Origin: CAZSHX01 sp964606895
Lineage (GTDB): Bacteria > Bacteroidota > Ignavibacteria > Kapaibacteriales > UBA2268
DNA: 64,000 nucleotides
NCBI GenBank assembly: GCA_964606895.1
Contig: CAZSHX010000013.1
Span: 6,839-70,838, forward strand
Direction of reading: 5' to 3'
The notes under the pieces: model-generated
The model's input: the letters and a program-made list of their open reading frames with translations, nothing else
Told to the model about the DNA's origin: nothing
Databases searched by the model: none
In this document: positions 27,523 through 35,662 of the stretch, in pieces
Layout of the letters: each line of letters starts with the position of its first letter
Position numbering within the stretch: the first letter of the stretch is position 1
Program-made: the position numbers and the translations under genes

Positions 27523-27616
27523 AAAACCTCCAAAAATAATTAAATAATAAAAAATTCCACAATATTACCACCATATATTTTCTCCCCAAACAAGAAAGAA
27601 TTATTGCATCAAAAAA

Positions 27617-27698
27617 TCTTCCGCCTTTTCTCCCATATCTACCTTTAAATTAATTGAACAAAATTTCAGTTTTTCTCAGTCCTTTACAAATCGGACTG
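27617..27698 (-). repeat. Joint repeat, copy A (includes FISUMP 3'-end remnant)
   Basis: Read leftwards it starts with a degenerate FISUMP ending (VRFVKD-stop, compare VRCIKN-stop) and continues GAAATTTTG...AATTTAAAGGT, ATGGGAGAAAAGGCGGAAGA. This matches copy C at 29059 along the whole length and copy B at 28544 over the second half. Confidence 0.75.
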
Positions 27699-27778
27699 TA
27701 TATATATGAAACTGATAATCATCACAAAATGAATCACAGCCCCAAAAAAAGGTTTAATCAAATCTTATAAATATCTAA

Positions 27779-28468
27779 CTATTGCCATTTCTGAGAATTA
27801 TAATAGAAATTTGAAATAATTTTTTTCCTTAAATCTGTAGTGGTAAGATCAACTTCTTTGATCCGAATCATTTCAAAATCAGTAATTTTTGCTGTGTCGC
27901 GGCTATCCTTATAGTGACCTGTTACAGACCATTTATCTAAACCCATTTCTTTGAAATTCATCCAACCAAAACCCTCGACTCTATTCCCACCTGATTGATA
28001 CAAATCAGCATCGTAAATATAATATAAATCGAAACATTCAGCTCCTTGTTTAATAAGTACGTTTTCTGATTTCCAGTGAGACCTTTCAACTACTTCTTTA
28101 TTTACAATATCGATTTTATAAGACCATCCGTCTAATCTAAAACCTTGCGATGATGGGTCAAATGTAATTGTTGCTATTGAATATTTTGATATTGGTATGC
28201 CATTCTGTTTGTGAACCTGTATCCAATTTCCTTCAAGAGCTGATTCTGGTATTAAAATTTGTCTAATGGGGTTAATCCGATAGGGCAAAAATGTACCTAA
28301 AGTTAAAATCAAAGTACCCGCAACTGCTCCTAAAAGTAATGCTTGTACAAATTTTTTCTTTGAATTAGGGCTATTTTTATTAATCAAAGCACCATACACT
28401 GCTGAAGAAGTTAAAGACGCTAAAGCTATACATAATGATTGAAATATATAGCTAAATGAGGTAATCAT
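27779..28468 (-). CDS. Two-TM protein with soluble beta-rich C-terminal domain, unknown function
   Basis: The 229-aa protein starts at ATG 28468, preceded by AAAGGAATATT. An upstream in-frame TTG at 28600 would read through a copy of the intergenic repeat and is rejected. Two membrane segments (IFQSLCIALASLTSSAVYG; FVQALLLGAVAGTLILTLG) are followed by ~140 residues that look like a lipocalin-like barrel: EGNWIQVHKQNG at its start and WSVTGHYKDSRDTAKITDF near its end. The topology is that of 2TM-beta effectors such as Cap15 of CBASS, but no nucleotide cyclase is present and no sequence match is claimed. Confidence 0.7.
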   Translation of the reverse strand: MITSFSYIFQSLCIALASLTSSAVYGALINKNSPNSKKKFVQALLLGAVAGTLILTLGTFLPYRINPIRQILIPESALEGNWIQVHKQNGIPISKYSIATITFDPSSQGFRLDGWSYKIDIVNKEVVERSHWKSENVLIKQGAECFDLYYIYDADLYQSGGNRVEGFGWMNFKEMGLDKWSVTGHYKDSRDTAKITDFEMIRIKEVDLTTTDLRKKIISNFYYNSQKWQ

Positions 28469-28543
28469 AATATTCCTTTCAATAAAATTTTCTAATACTC
28501 GAAATTGAATTTTAAAATAATACTCTGTCAGAATCCTAAAGTC

Positions 28544-28592
28544 GTTGCCTTTCCTCCCATACTCACCTTTAAATTTATTTAACAAACTTTGA
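28544..28592 (-). repeat. Joint repeat, copy B
   Basis: Read leftwards: AAATAAATTTAAAGGTGAG followed by TATGGGAGGAAAGGC, starting within 10 bp of the stop codon of the 28597 gene. It matches copy C (29059) at nearly every position in this core, but lacks the FISUMP-derived part. Confidence 0.75.
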
Positions 28593-28596
28593 TTTA

Positions 28597-28983
28597 TCAA
28601 CTAACTTGTGGTTTTTCCTTTGAGAAAATCGGGACTATCAATGTCCAAAGAATTATAATAACAGAGCAAATCATACTAAAAGTTTCTGTATGGAGTTTAT
28701 AGTATGTAATTAGTATTCCTCCGTTCAGAGAAAAAGTCCAGATCAAAAATGATATTGCTGAGATAACAAGCTGTGATATTTTCTTAATCTCATATATCCT
28801 ATTCAAATAAAACGGAGTTAGAACGAACAAAAGAATGCATGTAGCAATAATCATCCAATCATATTTCCCGTCCGGCTTTGCTAAAAACCCAATAATACCA
28901 ATATAAGCTCCTACAATTTCTGCCGGTATCAGCTTCAAAAGAATATCTTTGTAAGTATCTTCTCTTGTTACTTGTCTTGTCAT
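28597..28983 (-). CDS. Small integral membrane protein of unknown function
   Basis: The 128-aa protein has four membrane segments (LIPAEIVGAYIGIIGFL, WMIIATCILLFVLTPFYL, LVISAISFLIWTFSL, MICSVIIILWTLIVPIF) and a polar N-terminus (MTRQVTREDTYKDILLKLIP). A strong ribosome site (GAGGAAAAA) precedes the ATG. The LIPAE..GAYIGI start resembles small bacterial membrane proteins with no known role. It is bracketed by repeat copies C (upstream) and B (downstream). Confidence 0.7.
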   Translation of the reverse strand: MTRQVTREDTYKDILLKLIPAEIVGAYIGIIGFLAKPDGKYDWMIIATCILLFVLTPFYLNRIYEIKKISQLVISAISFLIWTFSLNGGILITYYKLHTETFSMICSVIIILWTLIVPIFSKEKPQVS

Positions 28984-29058
28984 TTTTTCCTCAAATTAGT
29001 TGTAAATATTAATAGTTCACTCTACCAAAACAGTTGTTCTGTCTTAGTTGTTTCCGGT

Positions 29059-29139
29059 TCTTCCGCCTTTCCTCCCATATTCACCTTTAAATTTATTTAC
29101 AAAATTTCTGTTTTGTTCAGTTCTTGATGCAACGGACTG
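29059..29139 (-). repeat. Joint repeat, copy C
   Basis: It begins in the last codons of the IPT/FISUMP gene (VRCIKN-stop) and continues with AATTTAAAGGTGAATATGGG and AGGAAAGGCGGAAGA. Copies A and B at 27617 and 28544 share it, so three copies lie within 1.5 kb. Confidence 0.75.
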
Positions 29140-32100
29140 ACATTCCATAGCACTTACTTAGAGCAGAACCAACCCAAAAACCGCTTGAATAACGAACTAA
29201 TGCCCAAGAATAAGTATTCAATCCATCGGAAGCTGTTGTATGAAATCCAGCTTCAATATTAATACCAAGGAAAGGACTCCCACCTCCACTTGCTCTAAAT
29301 CCCCCAGGCAATCCAGTAAAAAAAGTTTCATTGGTCGCACCATAATTAGGACTCGACCAATGAGTAAATCCAGATTCTTTTAATTTTCCACCTGCAACAC
29401 TTTCACCCCCAAGATAATTCTGTAGAATTGCATAATCATCGCTACTTGGAATATGCCAACCTTCTGGTGCTAATCCTCTTGTATCATTTGTTGCATACCA
29501 ATTATATAATTTACCATAGATTGCACCATATGTTGAACTATTGTAATAATAACACCAAGCACCAGTTGTTAATGTATCCCATTCATAACCGTAAGTAACT
29601 TGTGGTATTGTATCTCCATTACGATATGTCGAAACATCAAGATTTTTTGTCATCCAAATTTGATTTCCAATTCTTACTCCGGTTGTATCAATCGTTAGAT
29701 CCACCTCGTTACTTATTTGGCTATTTATAGTTGTTTTGACTTTACCTGAACTATAACCAATAATCCTAATTTTAATTTGAGTCTCACTCCAGTTAATGTA
29801 AGTGTTAGCATTCGTTCCATTAATTGAAACATTATTTGCTCCCCGTGTTGAGCCAAAGGTTGTACCGTTGATGGTTAATGTGTCTCCAATAGTGGCAGAT
29901 GTTGGGTTAATGCTTGTTATTTTAGGCTTAACAGAAAAATCATATTCATTGCTCTTTTGACCGCTTGCCGTAACTGATAATTTCAAGGTTCCGGCCGGAA
30001 CACCCGAAGGCACTTTGACTCTTATCTGTGTTGAACTCCAGCTCGTAAAATCTGAGGCATTTGTTGTGCCGAATGATACTTTGCTTGTATCTCTTGATGT
30101 GCCAAAGCCTGTACCTGAAATTGTTATTTCATCGCCCACATATCCCCAAGTAGAAGATGTTCCTGTAATCTGAGGTATTACGAGAAAATCTTTTTCGTTG
30201 CTTTTTTGTCCGCTTGCCGTAACTGACATTTTTCCCGTTAAAGCTCCTGCCGGAACTTTGACAACTATTAGAACGTCGTTCCAGCTAATTATCTCCGTGG
30301 CATTTCCTCCTGTGAATGAAACAAATCCCGTGCCTTGGGTTGAGCCAAAACCGTTTCCTGAAATCGTGATATTGTCGCCAATCTTGGCGGCAGTGGGAGA
30401 AATATTATTAATGTGAGGTATAACGGTAAAATCTTTTTCATTGCTTTTCATCAGGCTGGCTGTAACGGATAGCTTTCCGGTAGATGCACCTGTCGGGACT
30501 TTTACTTTGATTAATGTATCGCTCCATCTTGCATATTCAGTGCCATTCGCTGTGCTGAAAGTTACGAAACTCATCCCTTCGGTTGAGCCAAAACCGTTTC
30601 CAATTATCGTGATTTCATCTCCGATTATTCCGGAAGTAGGATTTATGTTTGCTATAAATGGGATAACAGTAAAATCAACTTCATTGCTTTTCTGATAGCT
30701 TGCCGTAACGGATAATTTACCTGTTTCTGCACCAAGCGGCATTAAGACTTTGATTAAAGTATCGCACCAAAGATTAAAGGTTACTGCATTTTTTGAATTG
30801 AATGTAGCAATTGATGAGCTTCGTGTTAAGCCAAACCCACTGCCGATTATTGAAATTTCAGTGCCAATAGTTGAAGCAGTAGGCGAAATGCTCGAAATAT
30901 GGGGTACAATTGTAAAATCAATTTCATTGCTCTTGTTAACACCAACCGTTACCGAAACTTTTCCAGTAACTGCACCTCGGGGAACTTTTGCTTTGATTTG
31001 TGTACTCGACCAGCTTATAAACTCTATTGCATCAGCACCTGAAAAAGACAGAACAGAAGTTCCTCTTGATGAGCCAAGCCCGGAACCTGTAAAAGTTATT
31101 TCATCTCCGATAATTGCTAATGAAGGATTTATAAAAGTCAGATGTGGTTTTACGGTGAAATCCACCTCATTGCTTTTCTGACTGCTCGCTGTAACAAACA
31201 GCTTGCCTGTTGTTGCACTTTGCGGTACTTTGACTACGATTTGATTGTCACTCCAGCTTGTATATTCTGTTGCTACAGCTCCGTTAAACGAAACTGTTCC
31301 TGAATTCCTTATTGGAAAGAAACCGTTACCGGTGATTGTAATTTCATTCCCAATTATTTCAGATGTTGGGTTTATGCTCGTAATAGTTGGAATAACGAAG
31401 AATGCAATTTCATTACTTTTTTGTTCCGAAACCGAAACCGTCAGAAATCCTGTTTGAGTACCCGGAGGTACTCTGACGATTATTTGATTGTCTGTCCAGC
31501 TTGAAATCTCAGTTCCTGTCGCTCCAAAAAATGAAACAATTCCATTGCCATAATTATTCCCGAATCCTGTACCGTTAATGGTTATGTTTGTTCCGATGGT
31601 TGCAATTGCAGGAGTAATGCTGAGAATATGAGGAATAACAAAAAAATCAACTTCATTGCTCGATTTCCCATCAACATTAACCGATACTTTTCCTGATGTT
31701 GCACCGCTTGGAACTTTCACCCTAATCTCATTTTCCTTCCAGTTTACATACTGAACAGCCTTCACTTCATTGAAGGTAACAAAACTTGTACCAGGAGAAC
31801 TTTTAAATCCTGAGCCGCTGATTGTGACAATCTCACCAATTATGGAGGAATTGGGATTAATACTCATGATTTGTGTCAGTAAGGTCAAGTCAACTTCATT
31901 GCTTTTCTGTCCGTTCACCGTTACAGATACTTTACCGCTTGAAACTCCCTGCGGAACTTTAACTTTTATTTCCAAATCGTTCCATGATGAAATTTCCGTA
32001 GCTGTGATAGTATTGAATTGAACAATACTTGTACCTTGAAGTGTGCCGAATCCTGTTCCCGAGATTGTCAGAATATCTCCTGCTTTTGCAGGAATTGGAG

Positions 32101-32953
32101 AAATTCCGGTAATTTGAGGTATTATTTTAAATTCAATTTCGTTGCTTTTCTTTCCGCTTGCCGTAACTGACAGCATACCGGAATAAGTACCTGATGGAAC
32201 AGTTACGACAATTAATGTGTCGCACCATTTTGCATATTCGGCGGCAACTGATGAATTGAATGAAACGAAGCCTGAATCTTGCTCTGTGCCGAAACCGTTT
32301 CCTTTGATGGTGATTAATTCGCCTATTCTGGCGGATGATGGTGTAATGCTCTCAATTTTTGGAATGACAATGAAATCAACTTCATTGCTTTTTTGACTTG
32401 AAACCAAAACTGATATTTTCCCTGATGAAGCTCCATCGGGAATTATTATTTTGATTTCTGAATCACTCCATGAAAGATAATCGGTAATTTCTGCTGAATC
32501 AAGGATAACCTTGCTGTCGTTTCGGTTAGCTCCGAACCCTTTTCCCGATATAGTTACAGTGTCCCCGATTCTTCCTGAATCCGGATTGACGGAAGTAATA
32601 ATCGGTTTTATAATATTAGGATTAATAAAGACAAGGCTGTCCACCTCAGAAAGCAAGAATCTGTTGAGATTGCCTGAGACCGTCAGGTCGAGATATGCTT
32701 TATTACTTGAATCAACTTCAAAAGTAATTTTTTCAATATTCTTGGATGGAAAGATGGAAGTCAATGAATCCCGATAATAAACATATAGGTCGGAATTTTC
32801 ATTCCCGGGCAACAACCCTAAGTTATCAATTTCCGAAAGATTGAATTGCTTGAAACTGCCATCGCTCATATAGAATTTCAGGATAGGGTCTTGTTTTGCA
32901 AACATAACAGAACCCATTAAAAGCACAAAAAATAAAAACAAAATCCTTTTCAT
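29117..32953 (-). CDS. Giant surface protein: 12 IPT/TIG repeats plus FISUMP domain
   Basis: The 1278-aa protein has a signal peptide (ILFLFFVLLMGSVMFA), then the same ~95-residue N-terminal module as the 23168 protein (ILKFYMSDGSFKQFNLSEIDNLG). Next are twelve ~84-residue IPT/TIG immunoglobulin-like domains. Each opens like ITSINPTSxxIGDxITIxGxGFG and ends SGKxSVTASGQKSNEVDF. A C-terminal FISUMP domain (IWMTKNLDVSTYRNGDTIPQ to SVRCIKN) closes it. IPT chains act as stalks, so FISUMP is probably displayed away from the cell. No T9SS domain is present. It is 12 bp downstream of the small T9SS gene at 32966, likely one operon. Confidence 0.92.
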   Translation of the reverse strand: MKRILFLFFVLLMGSVMFAKQDPILKFYMSDGSFKQFNLSEIDNLGLLPGNENSDLYVYYRDSLTSIFPSKNIEKITFEVDSSNKAYLDLTVSGNLNRFLLSEVDSLVFINPNIIKPIITSVNPDSGRIGDTVTISGKGFGANRNDSKVILDSAEITDYLSWSDSEIKIIIPDGASSGKISVLVSSQKSNEVDFIVIPKIESITPSSARIGELITIKGNGFGTEQDSGFVSFNSSVAAEYAKWCDTLIVVTVPSGTYSGMLSVTASGKKSNEIEFKIIPQITGISPIPAKAGDILTISGTGFGTLQGTSIVQFNTITATEISSWNDLEIKVKVPQGVSSGKVSVTVNGQKSNEVDLTLLTQIMSINPNSSIIGEIVTISGSGFKSSPGTSFVTFNEVKAVQYVNWKENEIRVKVPSGATSGKVSVNVDGKSSNEVDFFVIPHILSITPAIATIGTNITINGTGFGNNYGNGIVSFFGATGTEISSWTDNQIIVRVPPGTQTGFLTVSVSEQKSNEIAFFVIPTITSINPTSEIIGNEITITGNGFFPIRNSGTVSFNGAVATEYTSWSDNQIVVKVPQSATTGKLFVTASSQKSNEVDFTVKPHLTFINPSLAIIGDEITFTGSGLGSSRGTSVLSFSGADAIEFISWSSTQIKAKVPRGAVTGKVSVTVGVNKSNEIDFTIVPHISSISPTASTIGTEISIIGSGFGLTRSSSIATFNSKNAVTFNLWCDTLIKVLMPLGAETGKLSVTASYQKSNEVDFTVIPFIANINPTSGIIGDEITIIGNGFGSTEGMSFVTFSTANGTEYARWSDTLIKVKVPTGASTGKLSVTASLMKSNEKDFTVIPHINNISPTAAKIGDNITISGNGFGSTQGTGFVSFTGGNATEIISWNDVLIVVKVPAGALTGKMSVTASGQKSNEKDFLVIPQITGTSSTWGYVGDEITISGTGFGTSRDTSKVSFGTTNASDFTSWSSTQIRVKVPSGVPAGTLKLSVTASGQKSNEYDFSVKPKITSINPTSATIGDTLTINGTTFGSTRGANNVSINGTNANTYINWSETQIKIRIIGYSSGKVKTTINSQISNEVDLTIDTTGVRIGNQIWMTKNLDVSTYRNGDTIPQVTYGYEWDTLTTGAWCYYYNSSTYGAIYGKLYNWYATNDTRGLAPEGWHIPSSDDYAILQNYLGGESVAGGKLKESGFTHWSSPNYGATNETFFTGLPGGFRASGGGSPFLGINIEAGFHTTASDGLNTYSWALVRYSSGFWVGSALSKCYGMSVRCIKN

Positions 32954-32965
32954 TTCAACACCAAT

Positions 32966-33430
32966 TTATTTAATAACTATCATTTTTCTCGATTGAACTT
33001 CTTTGCCAAAGCGGACTTCGTAATAGTAAATGCCGCTTGTTACACGGTTATTACTATTATCGAGGCAGTTCCATTGAAGTGTGTTCCTGCCGGAACGACA
33101 GTTTTGGCAGACCATAGTCTGAATCAGAATTCCCGATTGGTTATAAATCAGAACTTCAACAGTTCCGGATTGAGCAATTTCAAACTCAATGTTAGTTGCC
33201 GATTCAACAGGATTCGGGAAGTTGCCCGTTATTGCGAGATAGTGGGTTTGTTCTCCGATGTCGTTAACCTCGGTAACATTTTCAAACTTGATTTTCTGAA
33301 TTTGAGAAATGGCAATTTTCACCACCTGACCATTCTTCAGCGTAACAACCAAAGAATCAGATTCTGCCTTGAGATTGCAGAAAGCAAACAACAACAAAAC
33401 TGAAAGCATTAAAAAATACTTCATGTTCAT
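32966..33430 (-). CDS. Small T9SS-secreted protein
   Basis: The 154-aa protein has a signal peptide (FLMLSVLLLFAFCNLKA), a short module VTLKNGQVVKIAISQIQKIKFE, and a T9SS sorting domain (GNFPNPVESATNIEFEI ... SGIYYYEVRFGKEVQSRKMIVIK). The short module recalls the LKDGS...I..ITF motif common before FISUMP or leucine-rich domains in Bacteroidota. Almost the whole mature protein is a sorting domain, so it may be a surface anchor or partner for the giant encoded next. Confidence 0.85.
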   Translation of the reverse strand: MNMKYFLMLSVLLLFAFCNLKAESDSLVVTLKNGQVVKIAISQIQKIKFENVTEVNDIGEQTHYLAITGNFPNPVESATNIEFEIAQSGTVEVLIYNQSGILIQTMVCQNCRSGRNTLQWNCLDNSNNRVTSGIYYYEVRFGKEVQSRKMIVIK

Positions 33431-33946
33431 ACTCCAAACTATTGCGAAAAAATCTATAAATCAATAATATATAGTCACAATCAGCGTGTCAGATGTTTGA
33501 TGATTTGAATACGTGGGAACACCTTCAAAAAAAAAGAACTATTGATTTTTTAAAAATCATTCAAACAACAACTATCGTCACAAAACAAAAATTCACCAAC
33601 ATAAAATTAATGCAAATTTTCATAATATCCAAGAACTATTTTTTGATTTTGAACTTTTTTGATACTTTATTTTTAGATTAGTTAGCTAATTTCAGGGATG
33701 ATGAAGATTGGGAAATTTGAGGAGTTTTTCACCCCTTGTTTGAAACGGCAGGAGCAGTCAGTCTTGAAAAAATACCCTTTGCAAACTGGAGTTCACCAAC
33801 GATTCTTTTGCAAAATCTGAAATATTCACACCCGTAGGGAAAAAGAACAGTTGAAACGATCCAATTTTCATTAATTTTGCAAGGTTATTTTTGTTTGTAA
33901 GTAGATGTAAACTTTGGCTGAAATAACATTTTTATTAACTTTAGAA
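33431..33946. other. Intergenic region, 516 bp
   Basis: Divergent promoter region between the T9SS gene (leftward) and the 33947 gene (rightward). It holds a TGATTTTT/AAAAATCA palindrome near 33544-33560 and the motif TTTTTCACCCCT followed by TTGAAAC near 33727-33750. That motif recurs at ~38330. No convincing gene. Confidence 0.5.
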
Positions 33947-35200
33947 ATGAATACTAAAATGTCAGAAAATCAAACTCAACAAAATAATGAAATAATTAAA
34001 GAGCTTTTTAAAAAAATTGATAACTATATACCCTCACTTCAACAATATTCGCGTTTTAATAATGACAGTCTAGAACTAAAAAGAATTAAATTGAAGGAAA
34101 AAAAACTTGAAATTAGAAAACTGATTATTTGCTCGCCAATAAGCGAAATTGATAAGCAATTGACAATGAAATATTTTGAAGAAAAATGGGATAAGTATTT
34201 AATTACACCTGAACCTAAAACTGATGATGAATATTATGGAAGAAGTATTAACGCTTATTTTAATTATGCCTTAACTGCTGAAGAAATTATAAATGATTTT
34301 AAAAGTAATATTTTATATATACTAAAAAAAAAGAATGATCCATATCCAATAATCATTGAAAGTATTGAACAGATTGCTAATCGTTTTGTACACGGTGAAC
34401 ACTTAATGAAAGAATTGCTATCAATGTATGATGAAGTTATACAACTTAATATCGATTATTTTAAAAAAAAGGGCATTAATCAATTAGTATGGGATTTTGG
34501 GGATAAAGGAGATTATATTGATAAAGAGGAACTTTACATCGAGTTATACAACAATAAACTAGATGAAATAAAGGAAGTAGCAAAAATTTGTCTTAATTAC
34601 CGAGAAATTTCATTCCCAAACCCTCCTTCTTATTACCCTCATTTTTATGATCCTGATGATTTTATCGTAGATGATTATAGTGCTGCTTTAGAATATGGCG
34701 AAATTTATGCTGGGAAAATAGATGGTTTTGAAAAGTTCCTACATATATATTTAAGTTTAAGAAAGATTTATATTTGCTTGAAGGAAGGAAATGAATCAAT
34801 ACTATTGTCCAAAGCCGCTTTTTTCAATTTAAAAGAAAACGAATTGTCTGAAAGAGAAGTAATAAAAAAAGATATTGTTTCAAAAGAAAAATTTCCTGAA
34901 TTTGGTTTTTGGCAAAATGATTCTTTTACTTGGACATCAACTTTATCATCTTTTGCTTATGCTTATTTTATTGCTTTTGAGAGTGATTTGAAGAATTTGA
35001 TGCCCAAACATATCATGCATAAACTGACCGTTATTCCAAATTTAAAATTCACCAAAAAAAAAGCAAATCCATATAGTACAATTATTGAAAGCATAAGAAA
35101 ATTAAATAAGGAAGAGTATCCCGATGATATGAAGCCTAAAAATTTCGATGAAAAGAAAATACCTTTTGTAAGAGATTTAATCAATAAATTATTAGGATAA
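33947..35200 (+). CDS. Soluble, highly charged protein of unknown function
   Basis: The 417-aa protein has no signal or membrane segments and is very rich in Lys, Glu, Ile, Asn and Tyr. The first ~40 residues (EIIKELFKKIDNYIPSLQQY, then KEKKLEIRKLIICSPIS) are helical. A later segment contains FPNPPSYYPHFYDPDDF. ATG 33947 is chosen over the in-frame TTG at 33914; a second ATG at 33959 is possible. It lies at the left end of a putative mobile segment next to an excisionase-like gene. Function unknown; its lower GC than core genes suggests transfer. Confidence 0.7.
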   Translation: MNTKMSENQTQQNNEIIKELFKKIDNYIPSLQQYSRFNNDSLELKRIKLKEKKLEIRKLIICSPISEIDKQLTMKYFEEKWDKYLITPEPKTDDEYYGRSINAYFNYALTAEEIINDFKSNILYILKKKNDPYPIIIESIEQIANRFVHGEHLMKELLSMYDEVIQLNIDYFKKKGINQLVWDFGDKGDYIDKEELYIELYNNKLDEIKEVAKICLNYREISFPNPPSYYPHFYDPDDFIVDDYSAALEYGEIYAGKIDGFEKFLHIYLSLRKIYICLKEGNESILLSKAAFFNLKENELSEREVIKKDIVSKEKFPEFGFWQNDSFTWTSTLSSFAYAYFIAFESDLKNLMPKHIMHKLTVIPNLKFTKKKANPYSTIIESIRKLNKEEYPDDMKPKNFDEKKIPFVRDLINKLLG

Positions 35201-35243
35201 AAAAGGATTTTATCCAGGGTTTTATCCGTTTATATTTCATCAT

Positions 35244-35301
35244 ATATTTGCTCCTGAAAGTAATTAACAAACTGATTTTTTAATTTTTCAGGAGCAAATA
35301 T
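35244..35301 (+). promoter_or_regulatory. Perfect 16-bp inverted repeat covering ribosome site and start of the HTH gene
   Basis: ATATTTGCTCCTGAAA (35244-35259) and TTTCAGGAGCAAATAT (35286-35301) are exact reverse complements with a 26-nt spacer. The right arm contains the AGGAG ribosome site and the first two bases of the ATG at 35300. It can act as an RNA hairpin hiding the start or as a DNA operator for an HTH protein. Confidence 0.75.
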
Positions 35302-35662
35302 GACTTCAGGCACTGTTCTCACTTCTATTCCAGTAAGTGAGCTAACAACCAACATTTTCAATCTGCTTAAACCAGAGCTCGTCGAACTATTCCACTCATT
35401 TAATAACCCTCCTGCTAAGCAGGAGGAAGAATACCTTTCCCGAACAGAAGTATGCAAGCTTCTGCGGATTTCAAATCCAACCCTATGGAGGCTACAGAAG
35501 AGCGGCAAACTCCAACCGATACAAATTGGTCGCAGAATCTTATTTGATAAGAAGGCTATTCACGATGTCATCAAGAATGCTCAGAATAATAGAAATGCCC
35601 CTACAGAAAAAATATTCGGCACTATGTCAAATCAACTTTCAGGAAAGAGGAAATATGAATAA
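35300..35662 (+). CDS. Excisionase-family helix-turn-helix DNA-binding protein
   Basis: The 120-aa protein carries a MerR/Xis-type winged HTH at residues ~44-95: YLSRTEVCKLLRISNPTLWRLQKSG, then KLQPIQIGRRILFDKKAI. Such proteins help excision or regulate integrative elements of Bacteroidota. The N-terminal 40 residues form a separate helix (ELTTNIFNLLKPELVELFHSF). It overlaps the DUF3987 gene by 8 bp, so the two are coupled. Its start lies in a 16-bp inverted repeat, suggesting tight control. Confidence 0.88.
   Translation: MTSGTVLTSIPVSELTTNIFNLLKPELVELFHSFNNPPAKQEEEYLSRTEVCKLLRISNPTLWRLQKSGKLQPIQIGRRILFDKKAIHDVIKNAQNNRNAPTEKIFGTMSNQLSGKRKYE

Noticed and set aside
27617..29139. Joint repeats as classical integron attC sites
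   Set aside because: No RYYYAAC/GTTRRRY core pair or long imperfect palindrome is visible, and the recombinase lacks a recognisable IntI-specific insert. The cassette idea is kept only as an analogy.
30198..32777. Series of plus-strand frames opposite the IPT giant
   Set aside because: They repeat the same pattern at IPT-domain spacing, so they are reverse shadows of the repeats.
35230..35508. 92-codon minus-strand frame over the HTH gene
   Set aside because: Antisense to a clear HTH domain; it exists because the start-site inverted repeat mirrors the start region.
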